A stretch of 64,000 nucleotides of DNA from Verrucomicrobiota bacterium (GCA_017301995.1 JAFLEH010000031.1:26311-90310), one strand, 5' to 3'; positions 18,201 to 27,032 are shown, numbered from the stretch's first letter. Notes: generated from the letters alone by a model not told the origin. Numbers and translations: made by a program.

Positions 18201-18789
18201 CCGCATCACGCAGATAGATCGCGTTGGCCTGGATGATCGACCACTCGGCGCGTTCGAGGGCGGTGCCGGAGCTTTGTCCGGCTTGATTGTAGTAGGTGTT
18301 GGTTAGATCAACTCCAACCTCAGCGGCGCGGACATTGGAGCCTGCGCCGCCGGACCCCACCAACAGCGTGGGATAGCCGGGGGTCCAACTTGCCGGTGAA
18401 GGCAGCGTCACGGCGGATCCCGTGCCACGCCATGTGGTACCATCCTCGAATACGATGGTCGTGCGCATGCTGCCATCATCAAGGACCTGACCCGCGGCGA
18501 TGGCGCCCGGGCGTTGCAACACGGTGCCCAGATAGGTGCGGGCGGGCCGCGATGGGGCAAATGGGGTGTAGGTGCCGCCACCCTGATGCTCAAACACCTC
18601 GAACGCCGGACCGCGAACCGACTGGAGAGTCAAGGAAACATGGAGCGAACCGCCCGGATAGGTGTAGGTGCGCGCCAAGGTGGCGGCAGGTTCCGCGTCC
18701 GCCCATGTTGGATCTGGCAAGCATATCAACAGCGCGCCAAGCGCGAACGACCGAAAGAACAAACGCTCGGGGTAGGATCGCGATGTCAT
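15220..18789 (-). CDS. Secreted metzincin-type zinc metalloprotease with C-terminal cell-surface module
   Basis: 1189 residues from ATG 18789 (MTSRSYPERLFFRSFALGAL begins a signal peptide ending near WADA). The zinc site HEVGHNWGCGH fits HExxHxxGxxH of reprolysin-like metzincins. A cadherin-like region (DVLDNDSDSNGDAITLRSF) follows, then two beta-helix stretches resembling autotransporter passenger strands (SLILDGGLFGGGDIDLTGSL; TLTMNGSTLDLGNAQSAVG). The last ~110 residues (DADGLANMVEYVLDTEPDS... FARLRVGEP) are nearly identical to those of the large protein ending at 20301, suggesting a shared surface or sorting module. A secreted protease is likely; its substrate is unknown. Confidence 0.88.
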   Translation of the reverse strand: MTSRSYPERLFFRSFALGALLICLPDPTWADAEPAATLARTYTYPGGSLHVSLTLQSVRGPAFEVFEHQGGGTYTPFAPSRPARTYLGTVLQRPGAIAAGQVLDDGSMRTTIVFEDGTTWRGTGSAVTLPSPASWTPGYPTLLVGSGGAGSNVRAAEVGVDLTNTYYNQAGQSSGTALERAEWSIIQANAIYLRDAALFHRIGRVIVRIAPDDDRSTSLSLLKSEWETVLPVDLPGSNHDLALTVQTLGSSGLAWIGSVGTSNRYAWVSIRGSSTDGDFSTVWRHEVGHNWGCGHSEGGVPEGPTVMSGNGLSRFSSADLARIVSHRDSRVPGLLDALGPWPSPLPPRANADRGRALISGAPLALDVLDNDSDSNGDAITLRSFDTTSHLGGTVARVAASGPGGRDRLSYTPPASFTSGIDWLTYRIEDAAGLQSVAFVMIQAAPQGPDISVVADVSSVANGEWTNPETWSNATAADAGHHYAVRTGTTVDSPVASGLTFPGDSLQIAKGGVLRLRHTSAGGNTSQTVDLKSLILADGAALQSYNTAAGNVVRTLSSPLAVPAGRATIRIQSDSGSAYTNSLILDGGLFGGGDIDLTGSLQGQSGERRILRVDAPAAAFSGNWSVAGDNTSDTTRRLCLTANGAGALGSGLVRLGPFSQLRGAAAGALDSLAGVTLDSVTATLDLLEPWTNPSAILVINGGTLILGSGHSHIGDLRLEGVSVDPGKYTAASLTELGGAATFSGTGMLSVGLYPPDAVSVDDGPWTSASIWSHALPAPTTGTQGEGLIYLVEKQTVSSNDPASNSQALVGAMLRIADDGTLDLVRSHSTTNQNVSYSLPDVAVEDGGTVRFRATTGSCTHHLSNTLSFQGSTSMVISGGSYSNNVNVSGRLNGSGVIALVSDTGAATVGNVRTLTVLSPDNTFAGDWTVAHTASGDDFVALRSLAARALGTGRVGLGTRARLINAHPQGLDSLSVINLTSDTSALILNEPLYNPAATLTMNGSTLDLGNAQSAVGTLIVGNTSVSPGIYDADDLNLLGLQGVFVGNGYLTVIGTHPHHAAAYADWICSHPAVGTPADRNPGSDPDADGLANMVEYVLDTEPDSADLSNLPVAAKSGANMTFTFTRLKAAVAAGFTADVEYSETMAGIWTTATAGMYGTPMDHGATETVTVTIPIPNGASRFFARLRVGEP

Positions 18790-18828
18790 GGGGTCTGGTT
18801 TGCGGCCTGGCAATCGGGCGAAACCCTA

Positions 18829-20238
18829 TCAGCGCCGCCGACGGCGGGCCAGCGCCACCAACCCGATACCTCCAAGCAGGAACACCGAAGGCTCGGGAAT
18901 GATCATGAGTTGGAGGCTTCCGGTCTGGAAATAGGCCTTGCGACCCATGGATCCCACATTGGCCGCATTTGCCAGTCCGAAGTTGTCCAACCCCGCGGAT
19001 GAGAAATCCTGAGTGTTGCTGATGAGCGTGTAGGGCGTGTTGAGAACGAGGGTGTCCCAGTCGATCCCCTGGATGTTGTCAATGCCGAACCCGCTGCCAA
19101 AGGTGACCGTGCCGCTCACGGCCAGCGGATCGGCGAGATTTGCTATGGTTAGATACGATTCTCCGTCGAAGGCAAGTGTTCCGCCGAGGGTGCCCGTTCC
19201 GCCGACAGTCGCGTTCGCTGCCACTGAAACCGCGGTACTCCCGAGCGCACCGGAGACCAGCAGGGTTCCGGCGGAGACGGTGGTGGCTCCGGTGTAGGTG
19301 TTGTTTCCGGAGAGGGTGAGAATGCCGGAGCCTGCCTTGGTGAAGGCGAGGTTATTGCCGGCGGTGGTCGCAAGAGTTCCGGCGTAGGTCGTGGCGGACG
19401 CCTGATTGACGGTTAGAGCGGAGGATGTTGCGGTGCCCTGAATCGTTCCGCCCGTGCCCGAAAGGGCGCCGATGGAAGACGAATAGGCTCCGAGATTGAC
19501 CGTTCCGTTCGTATTGACGGTGAGCGGGCTGTTGGTGGAATTGATCGCGGCACCGAAAGTGACGGTGGCCCACTGATTGACGGTAAGGGACCCGGTTCCC
19601 CAGCCGGTGGCGGTGTTGATGTTGAGGCTGAGCGTATCGGTGGAGATGTTTCCCGACACGGCGACGTTTCCGCTGTATCCGCTGGTGGAGTTCGTGCCGT
19701 TGACGTTGACCGTGCGGGTGGAGCCGGTGGTGCCGCTGCGCTGGAGCGTGAGGGTGCCGGAGCCCGTGTAGCCGTTGTTGAATGTCAGTTGGTTGGTGTA
19801 ACCACCCGAGTCGTTCATTTCCACGGTTACAGCGTTGCCCAAGGTAACCCGGTTGGCAAGGATCTGGGTGACCGAGCCATTCGAACTGGCGGGTTTGATC
19901 GTTGCCCCGTCCACGGTCAGGTTGGAAATCGTGTTCGTGACGTTGATGTTGCTCCCCCCGTTGGTGCGGAACAGGCGGAGGATCGCTCCGCCTGAGACGG
20001 TTAGGGAATCTCCCCCGAACGTGGAAGCGTTGGCATCGGGGTTGGTGATGGTCTTGCCCGAGCCGTTCACCGTATAGGTATTGCCCGCGGCAGGGGCGAG
20101 CCCGTCGCTCCAGTTGGTTGATGTGGTCCAGTTGCCGGTGGTTGTCCCCACCCAGGTGATGGGCGCCGCGTGTGTAACGGCAGAGACGGAAAAGAGTAGC
20201 AGGGGAGGGGTGACGAGCCGGAGTAGTTCTGATTTCAC
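18829..20238 (-). CDS. Autotransporter-strand repeat protein with PEP-CTERM sorting signal
   Basis: 469 residues from GTG 20236-20238. This start gives a compact signal peptide (LLRLVTPPLLLFSVSAVTHA) and matches the GTG-AAA-TC start of the paralogue upstream. An earlier in-frame GTG at 20304 would only add a charged leader. Beta-strand repeats fill the body (GSGILTLSGNNTYTGATTVS). The C-terminus is a textbook PEP-CTERM: PEPSVFLLGGIGLVALARRRRR, i.e. PEP motif, hydrophobic helix, Arg cluster. In the PEP-CTERM system an exosortase cleaves such tails; none is encoded in this window. The first ~300 residues are close to those of the next gene. Confidence 0.92.
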   Translation of the reverse strand: MKSELLRLVTPPLLLFSVSAVTHAAPITWVGTTTGNWTTSTNWSDGLAPAAGNTYTVNGSGKTITNPDANASTFGGDSLTVSGGAILRLFRTNGGSNINVTNTISNLTVDGATIKPASSNGSVTQILANRVTLGNAVTVEMNDSGGYTNQLTFNNGYTGSGTLTLQRSGTTGSTRTVNVNGTNSTSGYSGNVAVSGNISTDTLSLNINTATGWGTGSLTVNQWATVTFGAAINSTNSPLTVNTNGTVNLGAYSSSIGALSGTGGTIQGTATSSALTVNQASATTYAGTLATTAGNNLAFTKAGSGILTLSGNNTYTGATTVSAGTLLVSGALGSTAVSVAANATVGGTGTLGGTLAFDGESYLTIANLADPLAVSGTVTFGSGFGIDNIQGIDWDTLVLNTPYTLISNTQDFSSAGLDNFGLANAANVGSMGRKAYFQTGSLQLMIIPEPSVFLLGGIGLVALARRRRR

Positions 20239-20300
20239 GGTTGTGTGGATTCTGTCGTTTCGGATTGATTCGAGGGTGGATGGTCGCTCATCAGTTAAAA

Positions 20301-23300
20301 TCACGGCTCGACCACTTTCATGCGGGCGAACAGCTTGGTTGCGCCGCCCGGAATCGGGATGGTCACGGTGACGGTCTCGGTGGCGCCGTGGTCCACCGGC
20401 GTGCCGTACATTCCCGCGGTGGCGGTGGCCCAGGTTCCGGTTAGAGTTTCGGAATATTCGACCTCGGTGGTGAATCCGGCGGCGAGCGCCGCCTTGAGCC
20501 GGGTGAAGGTGAAGGTCATATCGGCACCGGATTTGGCGGTCACGGGGAGGTTCGTTTGCGTGCCGGAATCCGGTTCGGTGTCCAGCACATATTCCACCAT
20601 GTTGGCGAGACCGTCGGCATCATAGTCCTCCGCCGGCGCGGTGTTGGGACCACCCGGGGTGACTCCCTTGAGGGTGAGCCAGTCCTCGAACGGAGTGGTC
20701 GCCGTCAGGGCGGTTAGAGTGACCGCTTTGCCGCCGTAGGCCGGATCATTGTAGTCGATGGCGAACGGTTGGTCGCCCACCGTGACCGTGGCTCCGTCGG
20801 CGAGACCGGCGAACTCGCCAGTCAGGGTGCCTGCGGCGTAATGGATCAGCACCAGTTTGGTTCCCGGAGTGATGGAGGCTGCCGGGGCCTCCGAAGTGGC
20901 CAGGGCGATCGTGGCGTTGTCCAAGACCATGTCGCCGGTAACCGTGAGGGTCGGGTGATCCAGCGAGTTGGGGTTGTAGCTCGCTTGATAGATGGTCCCC
21001 GTGCCGAGCGTGGCGGAATGGCCGGCTTCCACCGTGAGAGCCGGATCCGCGGTGGCGGTTAGAGCCAGGGTGGTTCCGGTGATCGCCAGATCCGATCCCG
21101 GAGTGTTCCTGAGGGTTGCCGAATTCACGTTGACGACCGCATTGGCGGCCGCCTGTCCGGAGATGATGGTTGCCTCCAGCGTGGATTGGGTCAGTCCGTC
21201 TCCGCTTGGGTTGAGGCTGACCGTGGCGGTGCCCATGGCGCCACCCGAGTCCTGCACGAGGGTGAGGGTTTCCACCTTGATCGTGCCGCCATTGGTGGTT
21301 AGAACCCCGTTGGCGGTCTTGATGTTCGGCGCTCCGCCCACGGCCAGGGTGATCGAGGTCGCGTCGAGCGTGCCCGCGTTGAAGGCGAAGCTGCCGGAAG
21401 TTGCGTTATTGAAATTGCCCGCGCCGGTTTCGTGTTTGCCGATCACCAGGGTGCCGAGCATGGCGTCCAGCACCGATCCGGCGGCGGTGAAATCCACCGC
21501 GCCGCTGCCACCGGCGTAGTCGGAATCCTTCTTGTGGCCCACGGTCATGTTGGCGCGGCTGGAACCACCGGAGGTGCCGCGGATGACGACTGTCGGGCTG
21601 CCCGATCCAGCGTTCAAGTTAAGGGTGGAAATTCCGTTCTGGGCACTGTTGCTACCAACAAGGATCGTGTCCGAGTGGATCGTGGCGGTGGTGCCGAGTG
21701 TCACCGAGGCGCCGGATGTGACGCCCGACCCTCCCGGACCGTTCCAACCGATCGCGAAGGTGGATGTGGTTAGAGCGGAGGACGGTGGCAGCAGCACGGA
21801 GGCGGTTCCTCCGGAGGCGGTGGTCACGGCGCCGAAGGTTCCGCCGGGACTGTCCATCACGAAGGAATCGATGTGCTGGAGGTCCAACAGACCTTGGTTG
21901 GCGGTGACGTTTCCACCTTGGACCGTGAGCGCCTTGCCGGGATCCGCATAGACCGTGCCGGTGCCGGACGGAGGCTTGGAGAGCGAGCCAATGGTTAGAT
22001 CAAGACTGGTGAAATCGAGGACGCCGCTGGAGACCGAGACTCCGGTTCCCGCAGGGATCGCCGATCCGGCCGAGTCCAGCAACAGCTTGCCGCCTCCGCT
22101 GATGGCCGTGTTTCCGGAATAGGTGTTGCTTCCGGTCAGACGGAGCACGCCCGATCCTCCGTGGGTGACGCTGCCGGTGCCCGTAACCGTATTCGCGAAG
22201 GCGATGTCGTCGGAGCGTGAGATTGCCAGGTTTCCATTGTCCGTGATGGGGCCGATGACACTGCCAACCACGCTGTTGTTGCCGATCTGCAGGGTGCCGC
22301 CGTTGATGGTGGTGGCGCCGGTGTAGGTCATGTCGTTGTCGAGAACGGTGGTGCCAGATCCCGTTTGGAGAAGGTTTCCGGTTCCGCTGATGACCGCGGC
22401 GACGAGCAGGGAGCCCTGGCGATTGAAAGCGAGCGTTCCGTTGTTGGAGATGGAGGAGGTGTTGCCGAGAGTTCCTGTGGCTCCTCCGGCTCCCACCTGC
22501 AAGGTGCCCGCGGTGATGGTGGTGGCCCCTCCGAAGGTATTGTCCGCGGTGAGGATGGTCGTGCCCGCGCCCGCCTGTTCGACGGCGCCCGCTCCGGAGA
22601 CCAAGGACGACATGGTTAGGGAATCGCTCCTGTCAAACACCAGAATTCCCTCATTGATGATCTCGCCGCCGCCCGCGGTGCCCGTGGTGCCACCGGCGCC
22701 AATCCGCAGGGTGCCCGCTCCGATGTTTGTCGTGCCGGAATAGGTGTTATTGGTGGCAAGGGTGACCGTTCCCCCGCCATTGACCGCCAAACCGGTTGTC
22801 CCCGTGATGGACCCCATTCCGGTTAGAGTGTAGTTTTTCGCCGCATTTCCGAACTCGACGGATGTGGGTGAGACCGCCGTGTCGAGAACGACGCTGGTGG
22901 TGCCGGAGGCGCTGTCGTCGAAGGTGACGGTGTCGAACTCGAAGTACTTGTCGGGGATTCCGCCGTTGCTCCAGTTGTAGGCCGTATTGATATCCCACAG
23001 GCCGCCGGGCTGTGCTCCGGTCCACTTGATGGCGGCGGGCGAACCGCTGAAGGTCACCGAGATGTTGTCCGTTCCGTAGGTCACATCCGAGGATAGGCGG
23101 GTGGTGGAAAGGCCGGTGACGGCAACCGGCGGATTGGTTCCTGAGAAAGAGCCGTAGGTGAGAAGGGTATAGGGGGTATTGAGCGTGGGCGGTGATCCGA
23201 CTTGGATGGTGATGCCTCCGCCGTTGCAGGTGTAGGCGCCGGCAATTGCGGTTAGATCGGCCGAGGAGGTGCCGACATTCAAAATCACCTGGCCGCCGGT

Positions 23301-24317
23301 CTGGTTGAGCGAGGCGATGGTTTTGGTGCCGAAGCCGAGACCGCCTTCGTTGAGGGTGAATGGAATCGCGCTGTTCACCGTGCCAGTCAGGGCGAGGTTG
23401 GCGGTCCCGCCTTTGGTGAACGAAAGCGCGTTGCCGGCGGTGAACGTTAGCGCACCGGCGAAGGCCGCGTCGGAGGTCTGCGTGACGGTTAGGGAAGACG
23501 AGGCACCCGTGCCCTGGATCGTGCCGCCGGTGCCGGAGAGGCTGCCCAGGGAGGATGCGAAGTTCCCCAGATTGACCGTGCCGCTGGTGTTGACGACCAT
23601 TGGGCTGGTGGTGGCCGTGATGGCCGTGCCGAAAGTAACTGTGGCCCAACTATTGACCGTGAGAGATCCAGTGCCCCAACCGCTGGCGGTGTTGATGACC
23701 AGATCGAGTTTATCGGCTGTAGCCTTGCCAGAAGCTGTGACGTCCCCGCTGTATCCACTGGTGGAGTTCGTGCCATTGATGTTGACTACTCTACCGGAAC
23801 CTGTGGTGTTACTGCGTTGTAGGGTGAGGGTGCCCGAACCAGTGTATCCATTGTTAAAAGTTAACTGGTTGGTATAGCCACCGTTGTCGTTCATTTCCAC
23901 AGTCACCGCGTTGGCAAGGGTCACCTGGTTGGCGAGAATTTGGGTGATGGAACCTGCAGAACTTGCTGGCTTAATGGTAGCTCCATCCACAGTCAGGTTA
24001 GGTATCGTATTGGTGACGTTGATATTGCCACCACCGTTAGTGCGAAACAGCCGAAGAATCGCGCCACTGCTCACGGTGAGTGAATCCCCAGCGAATGTAG
24101 ATGCGTTGGCATCAGGATTGGTCACGGTTTTGCCGGAGCCGCTGACGGTGTAGGTGTTACCTGCGGCGGGTGGGAGTGAGTCACTCCAGTTGGTGGTGGT
24201 GGCCCAGGTGCCGGTGGTGGTGCCTACCCAGGTGATGGACTCGGCGTTGGCGATCGCGGCCGTAAGGGATACGATCACCAATGGTGAGGAGAGAAGACAG
24301 CGGAGCTTGGATTTCAC
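20301..24317 (-). CDS. Giant autotransporter-associated beta-strand repeat protein
   Basis: 1338 residues from GTG 24315-24317, which begins KSKLRCLLSSPLVIVSLTAA, a good signal peptide ending at ANA. A longer reading frame to 24746 has no signal peptide and overlaps the divergent regulator. It contains many passenger-strand repeats (NNTYSGTTNIGAGTLRIG; DNTFGGATTITAGTLQVG; SNTYSGNTAISGGGKLLL). The C-terminal ~110 residues (DYDADGLANMVEYVLDTEP to FARMKVVEP) match the metalloprotease at 15220-18789, and the N-terminal ~300 residues match the PEP-CTERM protein, so it is a chimera of its two neighbours. No outer-membrane barrel domain is seen. The DNA encoding the N-terminus (23.7-24.3 kb) is more AT-rich than the rest. 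Confidence 0.9.
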   Translation of the reverse strand: MKSKLRCLLSSPLVIVSLTAAIANAESITWVGTTTGTWATTTNWSDSLPPAAGNTYTVSGSGKTVTNPDANASTFAGDSLTVSSGAILRLFRTNGGGNINVTNTIPNLTVDGATIKPASSAGSITQILANQVTLANAVTVEMNDNGGYTNQLTFNNGYTGSGTLTLQRSNTTGSGRVVNINGTNSTSGYSGDVTASGKATADKLDLVINTASGWGTGSLTVNSWATVTFGTAITATTSPMVVNTSGTVNLGNFASSLGSLSGTGGTIQGTGASSSLTVTQTSDAAFAGALTFTAGNALSFTKGGTANLALTGTVNSAIPFTLNEGGLGFGTKTIASLNQTGGQVILNVGTSSADLTAIAGAYTCNGGGITIQVGSPPTLNTPYTLLTYGSFSGTNPPVAVTGLSTTRLSSDVTYGTDNISVTFSGSPAAIKWTGAQPGGLWDINTAYNWSNGGIPDKYFEFDTVTFDDSASGTTSVVLDTAVSPTSVEFGNAAKNYTLTGMGSITGTTGLAVNGGGTVTLATNNTYSGTTNIGAGTLRIGAGGTTGTAGGGEIINEGILVFDRSDSLTMSSLVSGAGAVEQAGAGTTILTADNTFGGATTITAGTLQVGAGGATGTLGNTSSISNNGTLAFNRQGSLLVAAVISGTGNLLQTGSGTTVLDNDMTYTGATTINGGTLQIGNNSVVGSVIGPITDNGNLAISRSDDIAFANTVTGTGSVTHGGSGVLRLTGSNTYSGNTAISGGGKLLLDSAGSAIPAGTGVSVSSGVLDFTSLDLTIGSLSKPPSGTGTVYADPGKALTVQGGNVTANQGLLDLQHIDSFVMDSPGGTFGAVTTASGGTASVLLPPSSALTTSTFAIGWNGPGGSGVTSGASVTLGTTATIHSDTILVGSNSAQNGISTLNLNAGSGSPTVVIRGTSGGSSRANMTVGHKKDSDYAGGSGAVDFTAAGSVLDAMLGTLVIGKHETGAGNFNNATSGSFAFNAGTLDATSITLAVGGAPNIKTANGVLTTNGGTIKVETLTLVQDSGGAMGTATVSLNPSGDGLTQSTLEATIISGQAAANAVVNVNSATLRNTPGSDLAITGTTLALTATADPALTVEAGHSATLGTGTIYQASYNPNSLDHPTLTVTGDMVLDNATIALATSEAPAASITPGTKLVLIHYAAGTLTGEFAGLADGATVTVGDQPFAIDYNDPAYGGKAVTLTALTATTPFEDWLTLKGVTPGGPNTAPAEDYDADGLANMVEYVLDTEPDSGTQTNLPVTAKSGADMTFTFTRLKAALAAGFTTEVEYSETLTGTWATATAGMYGTPVDHGATETVTVTIPIPGGATKLFARMKVVEP

Positions 24318-24360
24318 GGCAGATTTTGGGGTTGCGGGGTTGGACAAATACTTGCGAATC

Positions 24361-24410
24361 GAACAAACCCCCGGAAAATCGGGAAAGCAATCCGATTTCC
24401 GGATTTGTTC
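24361..24410. promoter_or_regulatory. 50-bp palindrome in the divergent promoter region (candidate operator)
   Basis: In the 155-bp gap between the minus-strand repeat protein and the plus-strand regulator, GAACAAA (24361-24367) pairs with TTTGTTC (24404-24410), and CCGGAAAATCGG (24371-24382) pairs with CCGATTTCCGG (24392-24402) across a 9-nt centre. One bulged base interrupts the inner arms. Position and dyad symmetry fit an operator for the adjacent LacI-sensor regulator; a transcript hairpin is the alternative. Confidence 0.55.
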
Positions 24411-24472
24411 TGAGCAATTGTTTTTGGCAGATTTGGCTTGTCGTCCTGTTGCTTCGCGCCGATTCTGCGGCC

Positions 24473-25558
24473 ATGCGAAAGGTTTCGAAAGCGAGTGCGG
24501 CGGACCGTGCGGCCGCCGTTTTGCGGGAGGAATGCCTGGCCGGGCGGTGGCGCGACCGCCTGCCGGGTGTCCGGGTGCTGGCCGGGTTGCTCGGGGTGAG
24601 CGCACCCACCGTGGCCGCCGCGCTGGCGAGGCTGGCAGAGCAGGGGGTTCTGAAAAACGAAGGCCCGCGCCGGGCGTTCCGGTTGGCGGAGACACCGCCC
24701 CGCTTTCTAACACACGAACACCCCAGGCACCTGCTGATTCTGACACCCGACCATCTGTGGACGCTTGACGACGCCACGAGGGGAGTGATCGAGCATCTGC
24801 GGGACAGGATGATCGCTAACGGCTGGGAGGAGGACATCCAGGTGCTCGACTACCGCCACGCCAAACGGGTGGATCGGCGCTGGAACCACCAGATTCGCGC
24901 GGATACCAACACCTGTATTGTTGCGGTATTCGGGCGGCCGGCGCTGGCCGAGTGGGCGCGACGCCGCAAGCTGCGGATCCTGTTTCTGGGCGGGGTGATG
25001 GGAAATGTGGCGGTACCGATGATCGGAGTCAAAACCTCCGGCATGGCGGCGCTGGCCCTATCCAATCTCACCGATCTCGGCCACCGCCGGATTGTCTTTC
25101 CCTTGATAGGAAACTCGGAACCATTCAATGTGTCGCTCCGAGAGGCGACCCGGACGGCCTTGGAAGCCGTCGGCCAATCCTACGTGGCTCGCCAGCACAA
25201 CCCGGAGAGCGACTACCTGGATCCCGGTGCGATCGCGCAACTCATGGAGCGGTTGCTCGCGAAACGCCCTCCCACCGCGGTGGTCATCCAGGATTGGAAA
25301 ATCCTGATCACGGTATTCTGCTGCCTTGCCGCCCACGGTTTGAGGGTGCCTGCCGATGTCTCGCTGGTGCTGCTGAGCGACCGCCAGGACGGGAGTTGGT
25401 TTCATCCCGAACTCGCGAGATTTCGGTTTCCCGTCGCCAGAATGGCCACCGCGGTTGCCAAATGGCTTGAAGCGGAATCCCCCCCCGCCGACCATCTGAT
25501 ATTCGAACCGAAATTCATCGAGGGCCGGACGCTCGCCGCGCCGCGCCGCACCCTCTAA
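24473..25558 (+). CDS. GntR-type HTH regulator with LacI/XylR-like sensor domain
   Basis: 361 residues from ATG 24473; a longer open frame upstream runs through the palindrome and is rejected. Residues ~1-70 are a GntR-like winged helix (LREECLAGRWRDRLPGVRVL, then LLGVSAPTVAAALARLAEQG as recognition region, wing VLKNEGPRRAF). The rest is a periplasmic-binding-protein-like sensor as in LacI/XylR regulators (ALSNLTDLGHRRIVFPLIG; KRPPTAVVIQDWKILITVF; PADVSLVLLSDRQDGSWFHP). This GntR/LacI hybrid type is common in Verrucomicrobia and Lentisphaerae. It is divergent from the giant surface protein and may control it through the palindrome between them. The ligand is probably a carbohydrate (inference). 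Its stop overlaps the convergent Nudix gene by 4 bp. Confidence 0.87.
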   Translation: MRKVSKASAADRAAAVLREECLAGRWRDRLPGVRVLAGLLGVSAPTVAAALARLAEQGVLKNEGPRRAFRLAETPPRFLTHEHPRHLLILTPDHLWTLDDATRGVIEHLRDRMIANGWEEDIQVLDYRHAKRVDRRWNHQIRADTNTCIVAVFGRPALAEWARRRKLRILFLGGVMGNVAVPMIGVKTSGMAALALSNLTDLGHRRIVFPLIGNSEPFNVSLREATRTALEAVGQSYVARQHNPESDYLDPGAIAQLMERLLAKRPPTAVVIQDWKILITVFCCLAAHGLRVPADVSLVLLSDRQDGSWFHPELARFRFPVARMATAVAKWLEAESPPADHLIFEPKFIEGRTLAAPRRTL

Positions 25559-26055
25559 CATTCATACGCCACCCCGGTCTCGATCGCGTGCCAGCGCATC
25601 GTTTCGTCCTCAAAAACGAATCGGCCGCGGAACGGGGTGTTATCTAACACCAGCGGCAGCCATTCGCGGTCGTCGGCCCACATCCGGTCGTAGGGGATCG
25701 CGTCCAGCGGGGTCCACAAAGGCGTCGCCTCGTCGGTTTCGGTGGGTGTGCCGGTGAAATCGTCGGCCCGGAAGACGTGGCAGAGGATATCCGGGCAGGT
25801 GGACATGGAAAACCAGAGTTCGCCGAGTTTCCGGGGCGCGAGCGGCGTGATGTGCAGTTCCTCCTGGCATTCGCGGACCACCGCTTCAAGCGCGGTTTCG
25901 CCGGGGTCGATCTTGCCGCCGGGGCCGTTGATTTTCCCCGCGCCGAGACCGCGTTTCTTGCCGATGAGCAGCACCTGCCCGCCGCGCACGACAAACATCA
26001 GCGTCGCCAGCATTTCACCACGCCAGGTGGTCCAATCGATCGGGGAATCGGCCAT
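25555..26055 (-). CDS. MTH1/MutT-type Nudix hydrolase (8-oxo-dGTP diphosphatase-like)
   Basis: 166 residues from ATG 26055. The Nudix box reads GGKIDPGETALEAVVRECQE followed by ELHI; the usual G of EExG is H. Flanking segments resemble MTH1/NUDT1: KKRGLGAGKINGPGGK before the box and GTPTETDEATPLW...DRMWADDREWLPL after it, including the WxxD/MWxDD purine-pocket region. Likely role: cytoplasmic hydrolysis of oxidised purine nucleoside triphosphates. It lies 92 nt downstream of uppP on the same strand. The longer open frame extending to 27153 overlaps uppP in another frame and is not used. Confidence 0.9.
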   Translation of the reverse strand: MADSPIDWTTWRGEMLATLMFVVRGGQVLLIGKKRGLGAGKINGPGGKIDPGETALEAVVRECQEELHITPLAPRKLGELWFSMSTCPDILCHVFRADDFTGTPTETDEATPLWTPLDAIPYDRMWADDREWLPLVLDNTPFRGRFVFEDETMRWHAIETGVAYEC

Positions 26056-26147
26056 GGGCCGGATGAAAAGCGGTCCCTGGCCCAAAGTAAAGCCGCAAAG
26101 AGTTCGGCCATATCGCCGGTCGGACAAGCCGCGGCGGATTCGCGCAC

Positions 26148-27032
26148 TTACGCGGCCACCACGCCCGCCAGCACCAGGCCGCCGATCACCGCGCCGATTC
26201 CTATCCGATACCAACCGAATACCGCGAGGCCATGGCTTTGCAGATAGGAAACCAGCCATTTCACGGCGATCGCGGCCGATATGGCGGCGGCGGCCAATCC
26301 CACCACGGTGGGCAGGGCTCCGTAGCTGTCCCACATCAGGCGCGCGCCGCCGAACCAGTGGTCGTATTGTGCCACCGCGTCCACTTTCCACACCGCCTTT
26401 TTCGCGGTTGCGGCGGTTAGAGTGACCACACCCAGCAGGAACGAATACTCCACCGCCGCCCGCAGGCTGAGGCCCACCAGAAGACCACCGACGATGGTCA
26501 TCAGACTGCGGCTGGTGCCCGGCCACATCGCCACGCATTGCAGCAACCCGATCACCACCGCCATTTTCCAAGTCATTTCCAACAGGCTTTTGCCACCGCC
26601 CGGCGCGGGATTCCGCTTGCGCCACCAAGTTGCCACCAGGATCCCAACACCCCCCACCACCCATGCCGCGATGATCGGCCACATGAACATCAGTTTGGCA
26701 TCGATGATATCGTTCAGCAGCACGCCGAGCACCGCGGCGGGCATGAATCCGACCAGAATCGCCATCGCCATTTTGAAACCCTCCGGATCGCGGCCCAACA
26801 TGCCGTTGGCCATCTTCAGCACATGCGGCAGATAGAGCCCCAGAACCGCCAGGATCGCGCCGCCCTGGATGCAGATTGCGAAACAATCCGCCGCGGCCTT
26901 GGCTCCCGGCGAGTTCTCGGTGCCCACGCCCATCAATTGCTGCGCCACCACCAGGTGGCCGGTGGAGCTGATGGGGAGGTATTCGGTGATGCCCTCGATG
27001 ATTCCGAGGATGAGCGCTTGCCAGGTTTCCAT
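26148..27032 (-). CDS. uppP: Undecaprenyl-diphosphatase UppP (BacA)
   Basis: 294 residues, typical length. Both family signatures are present: EGITEYLPISSTGHL near the N-terminus and PGTSRSLMT at ~165-173, with the intervening glutamates. About eight membrane helices are predicted (e.g. AILVGFMPAAVLGVLLNDII; IGIGAVIGGLVLAGVVAA). The enzyme dephosphorylates undecaprenyl diphosphate at the inner membrane to recycle the lipid carrier for peptidoglycan and other polymers. Genomic neighbours give no pathway link. Confidence 0.96.
   Translation of the reverse strand: METWQALILGIIEGITEYLPISSTGHLVVAQQLMGVGTENSPGAKAAADCFAICIQGGAILAVLGLYLPHVLKMANGMLGRDPEGFKMAMAILVGFMPAAVLGVLLNDIIDAKLMFMWPIIAAWVVGGVGILVATWWRKRNPAPGGGKSLLEMTWKMAVVIGLLQCVAMWPGTSRSLMTIVGGLLVGLSLRAAVEYSFLLGVVTLTAATAKKAVWKVDAVAQYDHWFGGARLMWDSYGALPTVVGLAAAAISAAIAVKWLVSYLQSHGLAVFGWYRIGIGAVIGGLVLAGVVAA

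Noticed and set aside
20301..24317. Tandem repeats as a CRISPR-like array
   Set aside because: The repetition is in protein beta strands with varying spacing and codons; no conserved DNA repeat/spacer pattern.
24281..24472. N-terminal extension of the GntR/LacI regulator
   Set aside because: Runs through the palindrome and overlaps the divergent gene's start; the HTH begins right after ATG 24473.
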